Positions 25,255 through 38,139 of a stretch of 64,000 nt of DNA are shown piece after piece; position 1 is the stretch's first letter, and the number at the start of each line of letters is the position of its first letter. The stretch comes from Piper betle (taxonomy: Eukaryota; Streptophyta; Magnoliopsida; Piperales; Piperaceae): assembly GCA_033002965.1 (NCBI GenBank), contig JAURVB010012658.1, positions 62,001-126,000 on the forward strand. The letters are read 5' to 3'. The position numbers and the translations under genes were made by a program. Below the pieces are notes generated by a model that was given only the letters and a program-made list of their open reading frames with translations, did no database searches and was not told the origin of the DNA.

Positions 25255-25428
25255 TTGTGCAACTCGGTCGGCGGTTGTGCACCTCGGTCGGTGGTTGTGC
25301 ACTCGGTCGGTGGTTGTGCACTCGGTCGGTGGCTGTGCACTCGGTCGGTGGTTGTGCACTCGGTCGGTGGTTGTGCACTCGGTCGGCGGTTGTGCACTCG
25401 GTCGGCGGTTGTGCAACTCTGTCGGTGA
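25255..25428. repeat. 19-bp tandem repeat array
   Basis: About nine consecutive copies of a unit close to CTCGGTCGGTGGTTGTGCA are present, differing mainly by T/C in GGTGG or GGCGG. Because 19 is not a multiple of three, all frames cycle through the same peptides on both strands, giving repetitive TTDRVHNHRPSAQPP-type ORFs. I regard these as non-functional. The array lies inside the non-coding interior of the LARD-like element. Confidence 0.85.
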
Positions 25429-26370
25429 TAATTCTATCTAGATGCTAAATTCTGATCTGGATCATATACATCATAAATCCACTCTACTATCTCTAACATA
25501 TCTTGGCTGCTAACAACTAGGCTCAGGTTGTCCAACCATACGTGTCTAATCCAGAGGGGTTTGGATCATGTGCTGACGCATATGATGGTAAATCTATGCT
25601 GAACTCACTATAATCTCTTCAAATCTGGAGTGGCTACTTTCATCAGTGCTGACTGGCCTTCAATAGTAATCCTGATCTTTTCCTCATCATATCGAGACCT
25701 CTGTCTGGTAAAGTGAAGCCAAAACTGCTACCAGCAGGTCATAAATTAATGGAGGAGGGGATGTGGTGAAGTACCCATTGGACTGCCGATCCACCTCGCT
25801 ACTCATCCTCATTCATCACTATCTTCTGGAAGTGGTCCATGTCATGTATCAACTAGCTTGCTAATATCTCTATACTTCAAGCTCCTTATTATTACCCATT
25901 TTCTTTTTAACTCATTCCTATCATGTACACCATGTCCCATGGAAACAGGACTAATGTGGTGACATGCAAGACACTAACATCTGGTCAATCATCTAATTCA
26001 CTTATGCGATGGACAGAATTAGTGGGTCTCTAAGCCCATCATGACAAGCCTGTCAAATTCTTGCTGACATCCGAATCTGGTATAAGATTGGAACTTATAC
26101 CCATTCTACCCCTACTAGCACTACACATACCTTGCTCACATCTAACTTACCAACTGTCTGATATCATCCCATAGAAATGACCTGTCAACTCAACTAAGGT
26201 CAGTTCCACATAATTCTGACCCAGTCTGAATACACTGTTATCCAAACAACTTGTGAAGAAAATCTGCATCTAAAGAAAACATACGAAAACATACCTGCCA
26301 GCTGGACTCGGAGCAGTCTTTGCACACACATCACCTATAAAAGTATCATACATCTTAATCGGCCGAGAGT

Positions 26371-26383
26371 GGCTCTGATACCA
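26371..26383 (-). other. Primer-binding site (tRNA-iMet type)
   Basis: On the minus strand TGGTATCAGAGCC lies four bases inside the 5' LTR. This is the standard plant primer-binding site complementary to the 3' end of initiator methionine tRNA. Confidence 0.9.
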
Positions 26384-26387
26384 ATGT

Positions 26388-29300
26388 TGTAACACCCCAA
26401 ATCCGGTTCACATTCGTGAACCAAACCGGCATGTTACAGGCCCCGGTTAGGTCGGCTAACGCGAACCTAACTCGTGCGGATCCAATCTCGGCGTCTTAAG
26501 ATGAAGATACGATCTGTCATGAACGAATGCATGCACAAAACCCTAAGATGGTACTACATGAATGACATGCAAATTAAATTTCACACCATCACAATTACGA
26601 CCAAAATCGATGAAAATTCTGAAGTAAAACTAACAGGGTCTCCCCTAAAAGTGCAATTATGGGCCCACCCTGTCAAAATAAATAATATATATACAAATAT
26701 ATCGGCATGCATTAACAATCACACAAAATCTCATTTATAACATATTCATTCTGAAGCTCGGGTCTCAACCCACTACGCTTCCACTGCTCAACTCTGATCA
26801 TATTTTGCATTCTATTATCATGTCTCAGCGTTTCATTCACATCATATGATCATGCTCAAACATTTACTCATGTCATTCACAATATAATAACATAATAATA
26901 CAATATTAAACATTCAGAAATCTAACATGTGTGTGTGTACAAGACCTCATTGCTCCTCCGTCCAAGCTGGCTCATCCATCTCGTGCTTATCACCTACATA
27001 TATATAAGAAAAACGTCAGTAACAAGCGTTACTGGTCCGGAAAATAAAATAACTATAACAAACTGGCTATGAGAGCAAACTCTCATCTGAAAGAAAACCA
27101 TATACTTCCTCAAGAACACTCTGAAGGGCACTACTGAGGAGCCACTGGGCTGCAGACCCGGTAGCATCCCGAACTTACTGCTGCTGGTACTGTGCTACTC
27201 TCAGCACTTCTTTTTCAGTACTTCTCGTGAAACTTTATCCTAAGCCCTCTCCTTACCTCCATATTTCTCCTGGCCTTGAGCACGAAGGCCGAGTACTCTC
27301 AGGCAGTCGCCTTTAGTACCCTTTGAACCACAAGTCCGGACATGCGCTGTACTAAACAGTACCCGTAAACCTCCACGTTCTCCGGGTGTGAGGAACTCAA
27401 ACGCGGAGTTGTCAGGATCCCTCGGGAATGGAACAGTCCGCTGGCACTAATCCAGAGCCCGCTTTGACTGTCACGGCATCCTCTGCATGGTACGTGCAGT
27501 CGATTTCTCCATCTCTCGTCTCACTGAAAACTCGATAAAACTATATATATAGGCCTGGGAAGGGATTCATATAATAGGCCCGAAGGCAACTTGTGGTGGA
27601 TCTTGTTTTCGAAATCAACCTCGAGGGATCTCATCCTCGAGGGGTTATTAATCCGGAAATATTCGATTAAATGACCCGAGTTAAGTGGGATCCAATAAAA
27701 CACCACTTAACCCGTCCTGCAAATAATAACATAAACATGCAATAGAAAAGCGTAAAATAAGACGAGTCCTAAACGGACCTGGTGGAAGCTCCAAGCGTGT
27801 CATCGCGCCTAGGCGGCGAGCTCCTACTTCGTACCTACACATCAAAACTAGATACTAACGCCCGCTAACTAAATGATGCATCAAACTCAACAAACATCAC
27901 ACAATACGAATAACATCCATCAACATAACAATCAAAAAATCATAAAAATTAATTAATCCTAGCTCATCCTATTCATACAAATTTTTATTACGTGTCTGTA
28001 ACTTATGTTGTGGTCACTTATCGTGCTCTGACTTGATCTACTTCATTAGGTCGCTTACTCTTCACTCACACTTAATCTCATCATGCAACTCATCGTTTCA
28101 TCCATCATTAAACATTAATCACATCACTAATCATAACTATGAAAATAATTCTACTCATCTTATTCCTACCAATTTTATTGTATTTTTCCTAAGTTACATT
28201 ACTCGATTATCATGCTCAATTTACTTACTTCATTAAATCACTTAACCTCCATTCACTATCAATCACATCATAAATCCTAGCATGCTGTGCTAACAATCAT
28301 TATCAACTTTAAATAATCAAATCGGAGGTAATTATACCTCACGTCGTCGGCAATCGGCGACGGTTAGGGTTCCGTCGCGCGCCTCGAAGCTCGAATTCGG
28401 CGCTCCTCGGCGTCCGAAGCTCAATCGGGCTCCACCGGGTGAGCCCCGCGGAAGATCCGGTGAATTCCGGCGAATTCCAGAAATTCTGATTTCCGGCGGT
28501 TTCCCGGCAGTTGCGGGCGGTTTTCCGGCGACTTCCGGTGGTTTTCCGGCGACTATTGCCGATGGCGTCTACTAGCCGGAAAGGGGTCGTGTTGGGTACC
28601 CTCGGAACCGGCTCGATGAGCCCGACTCATCTATGAGGTCGACGTGGTCGGCCGAGGCAGTGGCTCGCCGGAAATTGGCTAAAACAGGGCCGGCGGCGAT
28701 GGGTCGCTAGATCCAGCCGGCCACGGCGGCGATGGCCTCCGCTCCGGTCGGGGAAGGCTGCTAGGGGTCGAAGGTGCTGTGGCGACCGATCGATCACGGC
28801 GGCGTTGGTCGCCGGCGGCGGAATCGGCGACGGGAGCGCAACGCGGGCGCGGCATCGCGGCGTGGCTTCCTCGCGTCGCGGCGGCCCGATGGCGGCCGGG
28901 CTTGGTCGGGGCAGCATGGCGACGGCGTCGCCGAGCTGGGCGGCGTCGGTCGATGGCCGGGCGGTGCCGACAGCGGCGGCGGTGGCGCGCGAACGGGGGC
29001 GGCGCGGCACGAGGGTTTGGGCGTGGGGGAGAAAACGTCGGGGGTGTGTGTGGTGGCAAACTCGTAAATAATACTTGACTCGTCTCCGGCTCGAGTCAAG
29101 TATCATAACTAACTCGTATTAAATCCTAAAAAATTTCATAAAAATCGGGAAAAATCCCGTAAAATCAAACAACACCAAAAAAAATTATAATGACATGCTC
29201 TAGAACTATCAACCCACCCAAACTGCCCGTAACGCGTCCTAACGCGGTAAACGGCCTAAAACTAATTCTACGATCCACTATATATAAAAATAAAAATCAC

Positions 29301-29512
29301 TGGCATACTCTCATATATTCTGATAACTCATTCTGTTCTGCTGTGTTCATGACGTTATCATCATATACTTGGGTACGCATGACCCTCATAGCTCATACAC
29401 GTGACCGGTGTCGGCTCGGTACGCGTGTCCTGAAACTGACTCAGCTCGAAAAATAATGGTCGACCCGACCGGTTCTGAATATAAAACCCTAACTCGAATC
29501 GTGGGTTTTACA
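26388..29512 (-). repeat. 5' LTR of the LARD-like element (3125 bp)
   Basis: This is the near-identical partner of 19839..22964. Differences seen include one extra T near 27212, a GAATTC variant at 28393, several C/T or G/A changes in the GC-rich core at 28400-29040, and shorter A runs near 29290. It is followed directly by TATAC (29513..29517). Confidence 0.92.
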
Positions 29513-29517
29513 TATAC

Positions 29518-30000
29518 GATGCTCTTGGGTGAGAAGAAAGTGGTGCAAATCTTTCATTGTAATGATATCTTTTTAAGAAGTGGCAAACATTACAAACGGT
29601 TCAAAATTTAACCTTAAATCGCTAAGGTTATAGAAAACTAGATCCGTCTCCTTAATAAGATGACCAACTATTGAAAGGTTTTCATATAGAGATTTGATTT
29701 TCCCAAAATCTTCGGTCATTGTAAGATTTTTATGTTGGATAGTCTGCAATTCGAATTTGAGTTGATGAATACGCATTAGAGAGTTTGACGCGTATATTTT
29801 CTGAAGTTTTTCCACATAGCATAGGAAGTGGTGAGTTCAAAGTAATTGTCCTTAGATAGGAGGAGAAAGTGTGGCAAGAATTTAACTTTTAATGGTTTGG
29901 TCTAGCCTAAATCAATTCAAATAATGAGAATTGGAAGAAGGTAGATTGAGAGGAGCCAACTGATGTGCATCAATGAAGCTGAACACGATGGTAGATAAGC
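29518..30000 (-). mobile_element. Copia remnant 2, gag segment
   Basis: This is the continuation of the Copia element split by the LARD-like insertion. On the minus strand, 29573-29815 encodes a UBN2-type gag stretch with LRIHQLKFELQTIQHK-like and MTEDFGKIKSLYENL motifs. The frame is broken upstream of that. No 5' LTR could be recognised to the right, so the element is truncated at this end. Confidence 0.65.
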
Positions 30001-31912
30001 AGTAAAAACCGAAAGATGTTTTCAACATCAAAGAAAATTCTATTCCACATTTTGCACAGGTGTTGCAGATGTTGAACATCTACAGACTGCCATGTACAGT
30101 TCACACAGATCATACTTCACATGGCCAAATGACCTTTTTTGTCAACATGTATCAAGGGCCAAGACGACTGTGCGCATCAACCATCAAGTTCTTCACATAC
30201 ATAATACAAGCTATGACAGTTGAAAACGATAATAGGGTTCATCACCCTTCTCAGAAACATCACTCTAAGCTGGTGCATCTAATTTTCTATTTAACTACTA
30301 GAAATATTGTACAAATTTATTTGCAAACATGTGAAAGTTTATTTTTTCAGAGACCAACTGATACGTTTGCATAAAATACAGCTCTATGCAGGCCAACCAT
30401 GTTGTCAAACCGACCATGATCTACTGGTAAAATAAAATAAAATCGACCATCTCTAGTAGGCAAAATGGCGATCACTACACATGCATAGTTCTTGCGACAT
30501 TCCTCACTCAACTACAAAAAATAATTCTTATTAAGATAAATTGAACTTAATTTGTCCAATGCTAGCCAGTCCCAGACTCGTTTCAAATAGATAGCCGGGG
30601 CTCTGCAGCATGGAAGCTGTGTTAAAGGGTGGGCATACGCTTCTTTTATCCTAAATGACCAGTCACCTAGAAAAGTTTGCCCTTCCACTTGTATATTGAT
30701 CTTAACTCAAGATTCCCTTTGACATGAGATATATGTTCTAAGCCTCACAACTAAGTTCATGGTGGGATACTAATGTACCGAACATTGCAAGTGCTGGAGA
30801 TGGCGGATCGAGTGGACGTGCCTATCTTGCTTTCTGGTGGTAGAATCTGGGAGACCACATTGAAAAGAATATTGGAAAAGAATACACAAGGATAAAAAGT
30901 TGTAGCCACTTCCTTGAATATAAAAAAACAAGCAAGAAATAGAATAAAAACCTTTCGGATAAGCTGATTGTTTTCCCTTTCTGATTAAAGATGATGCATT
31001 GATCATATTAAATTTGCTCCACATACATAATTAAAAGATTTCTTCGAAGTTTGGATATGGGTACAAAAAGTACATGAAAATGAAACTATCCCAATTCGCT
31101 TTGCCGGTCTTTGAACTTTGAGTTCCTAGCTACCCAAAAGAATATCTTGCCGGTTTGTCTCTAAAGAATCAATTATGTAGTGACAATCCTAGACCATATC
31201 ACGTAGGTTCGGTTATTTCCGCAAAAGAAATGCATGCATGCAATGAAGGAGAAGGACATAGTTCAATGATTAGATGGCTGGCATTCCCACACTTAAGCTC
31301 TAAAGCCCTTTTTTTTTAAAAAAAAAGAAGGAATAAGTTGAAATCCAACGGGAATAAAATTGTGGCGGCCAAATCTCACTTTTTCATAATTATAGAACAA
31401 ATTCTTAAGTTCATCGATCCTCTGTATTATTCTCTCACACAAGGAAGCTCCACATAATTTGTCATGTGTCCCGGCTATAAATTAACAGTTTTTAACTTTA
31501 ATTTCGGTGCAATAGAAATAAATATTAGTACCGAAAGATTTTATTAAATTGAGAAATAAATTTTATATTTGAAAAAAACATGTCCCTTACACTAAAGGAA
31601 TAAGAATTAATTAATTGGGGCAAGAATTTTGCAGTGTAGATCTTTCTTTTGGCAGGGAGGGGGGCGGGGAGAAAGTTAACAACAAATTTGGACGAGAAAA
31701 GCAGCTCCCAATTTTGTTGGGCCTCTCTGTAGGCCCATATATACCATCTTAGGCCCAATGACTCACTTGGGCTCTTATGGGCTTCTCACAGTTTACTCGT
31801 CTCCCACTAATCCCTACCTCCGAATGCAGGGTTTTGAGGATTTTTAGGGTTTAAGCAGTTCACCCTTTCGTCGTCTTCTTCTCCATCTCCCCCGGTGAAA
31901 TCGGAGGAAACC
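30001..31912. other. Intergenic region upstream of the PPR596-like gene
   Basis: No gene is recognised, and the small open frames here resemble nothing I know. The last about 200 bases (GGGCCTCTCTGTAGGCCCATAT and nearby GGGCC words) contain several GGGCC/GCCCA motifs. These are typical of site II-type promoters of genes for organelle proteins and translation, so they likely belong to the gene that starts at 31913. Confidence 0.4.
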
Positions 31913-34517
31913 ATGTGGGCTATCCGAAGAGCTGCTAATCCTGCTAGGTATGATCGCAAACTCCTATCACTCTTTCTCGTTCCATTTTGAGGTAGAAAGT
32001 TGATTGCTTTTTGGTGAGTAGCAAGCTAGTAACTTGTACCATTTCCATTTACTTCATGCTTCGTGCTTGTTCAATGTGATGTTTCCCGTCCTCTTTGCGG
32101 CTGATTGCTTTGTATGCCAAATGCCTTTTGATTGTGCGTGCGGGTTTACTGTAGTCTCTACGTATACTTCATATGTGCCATTTTGCGTAGGAACGAAATG
32201 CATCGTGACAGACAAGGCTACCTCTTATATTTGCTAAGATATTATACTCCAGAAGCTGGTGAATCTATGTTCTGTGCTTATTTTGCCTTGTTTATTTAAA
32301 ATAAATCCATGCATGCTGATGGGCTTTAGTCCTACTCTTGACAGGAACTGTGGTTTTCGACTTCGAAACCGTGGGTATGTTTCAGTTAAATCTGGAATCA
32401 CAAATAATAATTTGGCTGGTGGATTGGACAAGCAATGTGTGAATCGCCAGAAGATTGTTGCTGGACGCATCTTACCACCCAAAGCTATTTTTACATATAT
32501 TTTTGGTGCATCTGTTGTGGGATCAAAGCACATTTCATCACAGGCTGGTTCCAAAAGTAGTGATGAAGAAGACGGCTTAGAAGATGGATTTTCTGAGTTA
32601 GAATCTTCTCAGGAGACTAATTGTGCCGATGGTGATGGCAAAGGTGCTACTCAAGAGAATACTGAAGAATCAGTTTCTGAACTGGAAGTATCAGAGGATG
32701 AATGTGAGAATGCTGATTCTGAAGATGAAACTGGACCAGCCTCTGATGTCAAAAAGAATGACCTGTCTGGTCTATTTAAAGCAATTTCTGAGACGCCACG
32801 GGCATCTCTTAACAGTACTTTGGATAAATGGATTCAAGAAGAAAAGCCTCTAGAACGAACTCAAGTTTCCTTTGCATTGCTGAGTCTTCGAAAATTCAAG
32901 CAATATCCTAAGGCTTTACAGGTTTGAGTCATAACTGTAACTCTTTCAAGTTTGTGTCATTTTTTATTGATAACATGCAAGATAATGATTAAGGTTTTAA
33001 AAATATGTTTTTTTTAGAACTTTAAACTAGAAATTCTTTTTGTGGACAGTCGATAGGGTGTCTGGTAACATTGTTTTGTGCGTTTTTTAATAATTGTGCG
33101 TGCCTCTCAAATGAAATTGTGTGTTCTTTACAACAAAATAATATCAATAATAAATTCTCTCCTGAATTTTTGACGTCATATATTTTATGTTATGAAACCT
33201 ATGGATATTATTATAGTATAAAGTTTCAGGTTATGAATTATCTAAATATTCTGTTTGTTTTTTTTAAAATAGTTAATGGAATGGTTGCAAGCAAAGAAAA
33301 AGTTTGATTTCACTGAACGGGATTATGCTTCTCACTTGGATTTGATAGCCAAAATTCACGGCATTAGTAGAGCAGAGAAGTATATTAACGATGTCCCCAA
33401 AAGCTTTAGAGGAGAAGTACTTCATCGGACTTTGCTAGCTAACTGTTGTTCAGCTGGAAATGTGAAGAAGGGTGAAGAAATTTTTAATAGAATGCGGGAC
33501 TTTGACTTCCCACTGACAGCATTTGCATGTAATCAGTTACTTCTCTTATATAAGAAAGTGGACCGGAAAAAAATTGCCGATGTTCTGCTGATGATGGAAA
33601 AGGAAAATGTAAAGCCATCTTTATTTACCTATAAACTTCTGATTGACACCAAAGGTCGAGCAAATGATATTGATGGCATGGAGCAAATTTTGGAAACAAT
33701 GAAAGCTGAAGAATTGGAACCAGATTTGCATCTCAAATCAGTCATTGCAAGACACTACATTTACAATGGAAAGAAAGAGAAAGCTGTATTAATTATGAGG
33801 GAGATGGAGGGTGAAACTCTGAAGCAAAATCGCGAAGCATGTGCTTTATTGCTTACTTTATATGCAGCATTGGGTAATTCAGAAGAGGTCACTCGAGTAT
33901 GGGAGGTGTGTGAAGCATCTCCACGTGTACTTGAGGCTGCTAATGCCATTGCTGCTTGGGGTAAGCTGGGCAAGGTAGAGAAAGCTGAAGAAATATATGA
34001 GCGGTCTCTGAAGATTCGGAAGAGGCCAGTTCCAAAACTGTACACGACCTTGTTGAAAGTTTATGGTGATCACAAGCTCCTCGTAAAAGGAAAAGACCTG
34101 ATGAAGAAAATTTCAGATAAGGGGTCTCCTATTGTTCCCCAAACATGGGATGCCCTTGTTAATCTGTATCTCCAGTCTGGAGAAATAGAGAAGGCTGATT
34201 CAATCTTAGAGAAGGCAGGGCAGAACAAGTTGAAGCCCTTTTACTCAACTTACATGGCAGTGCTAAGCCACTATGCCAAGCGAGGAGATATCCATAGCGC
34301 CGAAAAAATATTCAATAATCTGCGAACATCGGGATATGTGGGACGTATGCAGCAGTATCAACTTTTGCTTCAAGCCTACATAAATGCAAAACTTCCAGCT
34401 TATGGGTTTAGAGAGAGAATGAAAGCTGATAATGTTTTTCCAAACAGGACGCTAGCTTCTCTCCTAGCAGAAGCTGATGCACTTAAAAACACTTCTATAT
34501 TGGATATGTTAGACTGA
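31913..34517 (+). CDS. P-class pentatricopeptide repeat protein (PPR596-like, mitochondrial)
   Basis: There are three exons: 31913..31947, 32345..32921 and 33273..34517. All introns are GT-AG and all phases close, giving 618 residues. The start MWAIRRAANPAR is basic and lacks acids, as in a mitochondrial presequence. Residues about 90-150 are an acidic low-complexity stretch (SELEVSEDECENADSEDE). From about residue 200 onward there are tandem PPR motifs (for example FAMNQLLLLYKK-like, PSLFTYKLLIDTKGRAND and PQTWDALVNLYLQSGEIEKAD). The length and exon pattern resemble Arabidopsis PPR596, a mitochondrial RNA-binding protein affecting transcript processing. The frame is intact. The target RNA cannot be inferred. 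Confidence 0.88.
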
Positions 34518-35216
34518 CTACATTCAACTTATTCTCAGAGGAGATGATTTTTGCTGTGTGTCAGTATCAGACAAGTCCAAATTCCGGAGTTGCATTTTGC
34601 ATTAAGGGCAGCATATTTCCCATGTGAAATCTTTAAGGTGAACTGAATGATTTAAAAATGGTAGGTTTAAATTTTTAAAATCATTTGAAGTAAAATTTCA
34701 CAAGGTGCTACCCTCTATTTGTCGTTGTCCATGTACTTGTGTTCTCTTTTGAGGACCTGCTTGTGCAGGGTTTATTTAACCTAGTACAGAAAAGAGCAAT
34801 GCAGGATGGAGAAGGCAGCCCCCAGCAATGGTATTACTTTGAGCTCTTCCTATTTATATGGTGGTAATTGAGCAGTTGGGACGTCTACTTACATTATTGC
34901 CAAAGTTGATAATATATTCCGTGAGGATGCAACAATATTTAGTGTTTCCATGCATGGAGCATGGAGGACGGATTCAACAGTTTTGAATATCAACAATGCC
35001 AAAGCCGTTTTGTGCTTACAATCTACGTCTGCCTGCACGCGCATTCACTAGTTCACTAGACAATAAGGTCTGCAACCTGCCAATACTTGCTACCACTATC
35101 GATCATGGCATGCGACCAATTTTTAGTATCTTGATTTTCAAGCCTTTCGACTCTAATTCACTCAAGGCTACATTTGTTTGAATAAAATTAGTCCTGGAAT
35201 ATATAGTATATGTGAT
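34518..35216. other. Convergent 3' region between the two PPR genes
   Basis: About 700 bp between stop codons of convergent genes. It holds the 3' UTRs; no other feature is recognised. Confidence 0.5.
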
Positions 35217-38139
35217 TCACCAGTAATCCTTACATGAGCAAACCCCTCCGACGAAATGGTGAAACCGATTGCTATCCCTCATCACAATCTCCCTGTTAGT
35301 AATTTGGGATATGAATTTGGTAGCTGAGTGACAGTCACCACACACTCAAGTTCTTGATGATCCTTAACGGTGTACCTGGGGAAGTACTGATCAATCCAAA
35401 CGCAATTGCGAGTTTCTCGCTGTGCCCGCAGAGGCTGTCTTCCTTCTCATCATCCTCCACGTTCTTGAGCACAAAATCTGTGTCAAGTACATAACCCTCT
35501 GCTTTTATCTCTGCGTACAACCTCTCCAACTTTGCGGTGATCTTGTCCGTCATAGGGTGGGACACATCTCCCACTACAAAGCTGTGAACCCTGCGCTCCA
35601 CCTCAAGCCAACTGCATCCCGGAGGTTTGGTCACTCCTTTATCCTTCATCAAACGCCGCATTGTAGCAGCGTCCTGCCATCTCCCGGCTGCCGAATAAAT
35701 GTTTGCTAGAAGCACATAATTTCCTGAATTGTGTGGCTCCAACTGGAAGAGTTTTTCCGCAGCATGCTCAGCCAGATCAATTTTCTTATGAATCCTACAA
35801 GCACCTAGCAAGGACCCCCAAACAGCTGCATTTGGTTCAATTGGCATGTTCTTGATGAACTCCATGGCTTCATCAAACAATCCTGCTCGAGCCATCAAGT
35901 CTACGATGCAAGCGTATTGCTCTACAGCAGGTTCGAGCTTGTACTCACACTTCATCATCTTGAAATATTTCCGACCTTCGTCAATTAACCCGGAATGACT
36001 ACAGGCAGATAATATGTTTGTAAATGTGCAATGGTTTGGCTTCAAACCCAAGTCTCTTAAGCTCTCAAACAGGTTTACTGCATCTATGCCAAACCCATGC
36101 ATCCCATATCCTGCAATCAAAGAATTCCAAGAAACCAAATCTCTAACAGGCATGACATCGAACAGTCTTCGTGCTTGTCGGATCATTCCACACCTACTGT
36201 ACATGTCTATCAGTGCATTCCAAGTCATGGTACAGGTATCAAGCCCCTGTCGAAGAACGTATTGATGAATCTCCTTGCCCTGACGTAAAGCAGACAACCT
36301 CGCACAAGCAGGCAAAGCAGAAACAACTGTCACATCATTTGGTAGCATACCAACCTGCTGCATTTCTCTAAGCAAGCTTAATGCTTTTGCTCCATATGAA
36401 TTTTGAGCAGAAGCTGCAATCATTGAATTCCACACAACTACATCTTTGAGAGGAAGCATTCGGAACACAGAACATGCATTTTCCAGCCGGCCACATCCTG
36501 CATACATGGTTATGAAAGCACTCCCAACTCCTGTTGACAGTTCTATTGAATTTCTAAGAACAAAAGTATGCATTGCCTCTCCCAATCGCAAATTGTTCAC
36601 CTGTGCACAGGCTGCTAGAGTGCCGGATATGGTAATTGTATCTGGAGTAAACCCAGATTTACGCATTTTGTGAAAGAACTTGAGAGCTGTCTCACCGTCA
36701 CCATACTGTGTAAAACCTGTAATTAGACCATTCCATGTAACTACATCACTCTGTACTCCCCGTTCCTCCATTGCACGAAGAAGTTCAGTGGCTTCCTCTT
36801 GGCAACCTTTTAGAGAATACCCAGCAAGCATTGCATTCCAAGACACCAAATCCTTTCTACCTATTCGATCAAATACTCTTCGAGCTAAAGTCACATCTTG
36901 GCATTTAGAGTAGAAGTCGACCAGCGAGTTTCCAACTAGGACATCTGAATCTAATATATCATCCTTCAGACAGTATCCATGAATTTCCTTGCCATGGAGA
37001 ACCAAATCCATATTAGTGCACGCTGAAACGACGCTTGCAATTGTGATTGAATTAGGCTTCACACCTTCAATCAGCATCTGCCTGAAAACATGCAATGCTT
37101 GGGAGGAGCATTCATTCTGCTCTGATCCGGCTATCAGGGCAGTCCATGACACCACATTCGGCTTGAACTCCCCTGCGTTCTGCATTCGAAGGAACAACTC
37201 AGCAGCTTTCTGAAACTGCCCATTTTGTGCATATCCTGCAATGATAGAATTCCATGTGACTTGGTCTGGCCACACCCCAGCAGACTTCATATCCTCAAAA
37301 AGCTTGAACGCTCGTTCGAAATCACCCTTCGACGCATACGCCGAAATCATCATGTTCCACGTCACAACATCCTTGTACTCCACCTTTCTGAACAACTCAG
37401 TAGCAAAACCAACCTTTCCACACTTGATGAACATATCAATGATCGATTTATGGACGAAAGGATTTCCTTCAAATCCGATACTCAACATGTAATCATAAAC
37501 ATCCTTGCCCACCGTGTAGTTCTTGAGCTCAGAGCAAGCTTTAAAAACCTTGGGGAACACAAAGTGGTCGGGTCGAATCCCAGCATCAATCATCAAATAG
37601 AACAGCCTTATAGTCTCTTCATAGTCTCGGAGCTTGCAGTGCAGCCCCATCATGGAGGTCCAGCTAAACAAGTTCCGAACAGGCAAATTTTCGAACAACC
37701 GACGCGCATCATGCACAAGACCAAATTTGCAGTAGAACTCCAGCAACTGGCTGCCCAAGAATGCCGAGAGCTCCACCCCGGAGACCACCAAGTGGCCATG
37801 AATCTGCAGGCCGAGCTCAAAATTACTGTAGCTGCGGCAGTACTGGAGAATGGACGCATACGTTTCGGCGCACTCGTCAAGCTCATTCCAGTTGATAGAC
37901 TCCAGAACCTCCACAACCAAGTTGTTTCTGGAGGGCTCCAAAGGCGACCCATCAGAGCTGCGGTCGCCGGCTGCTATATCCGGCGAGCTATTCAACCGGA
38001 GAGCTGATGTCCGGCAATTAGTGGACGTCGAAGGTGGAAAGCACAACAACGGTGGTGGCGGTGGTGTATGGGGACGTGTTGTGTTGATGGGCGTATCAAT
38101 TTTGTGGCCGAAGGACGGCCTGCCGGCGGATGCAGACAT
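35217..38139 (-). CDS. PLS-class PPR protein with DYW domain, frame broken near the end
   Basis: A single exon. The uninterrupted frame gives 934 residues (35335..38139) and ends right after IIKNLSVW. The product has a short targeting-like leader, many P, L and S motifs from about residue 85, E/E+ motifs ([31 protein letters not shown]) and the start of a DYW deaminase domain. The domain's catalytic HxE is present as [13 protein letters not shown]. Directly downstream, in another frame, lie [18 protein letters not shown] and the closing CKDYW stop at 35217. A two-base loss in the GT tract at about 35337..35346 explains the break; the normal length would be 974 residues. DYW proteins perform C-to-U editing in plastids or mitochondria, and the lost end carries zinc-binding residues. 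This is either a real truncation or a consensus error. Confidence 0.9.

Larger units (their letters stand above)
22965..26387 (-). mobile_element. Internal domain of the LARD-like element, non-coding
   Basis: This is 3.4 kb between the LTRs. No recognisable retroelement protein is encoded on either strand. The only structured feature is a 19-bp tandem repeat array at about 25255-25428. The moderate GC content and lack of long frames suggest that the interior serves as a packaged RNA rather than a template for protein. Confidence 0.75.
19839..29512 (-). mobile_element. Young non-autonomous LTR retrotransposon (LARD-like), intact with TSD
   Basis: The element is complete. A left LTR at 19839..22964 and a right LTR at 26388..29512 are nearly identical and bound by TG and CA. 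The target duplication TATAC is at 19834..19838 and 29513..29517. The minus-strand orientation follows from the primer-binding site beside the right LTR and the polypurine tract beside the left one. The 3.4 kb interior contains no gag, protease, integrase or reverse transcriptase frame, only ORFs under 95 codons. The element must have moved using enzymes from another element. It is inserted in the gag region of Copia remnant 2. The size pattern (long LTRs, non-coding interior) fits the LARD class. Confidence 0.92.

Noticed and set aside
25141..25441. Repeat array considered as a CRISPR or coding repeat protein
   Set aside because: Units are contiguous without unique spacers, in a plant retroelement, and all frames are equivalent because the unit is 19 bases.
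30060..31024. Possible gene between Copia remnant 2 and the PPR596-like gene
   Set aside because: Only small unrelated frames on both strands, no splice-consistent model and no recognisable motif.
37225..38007. 260-codon plus-strand frame opposite the DYW PPR gene
   Set aside because: Antisense shadow of a strongly supported PPR coding sequence.
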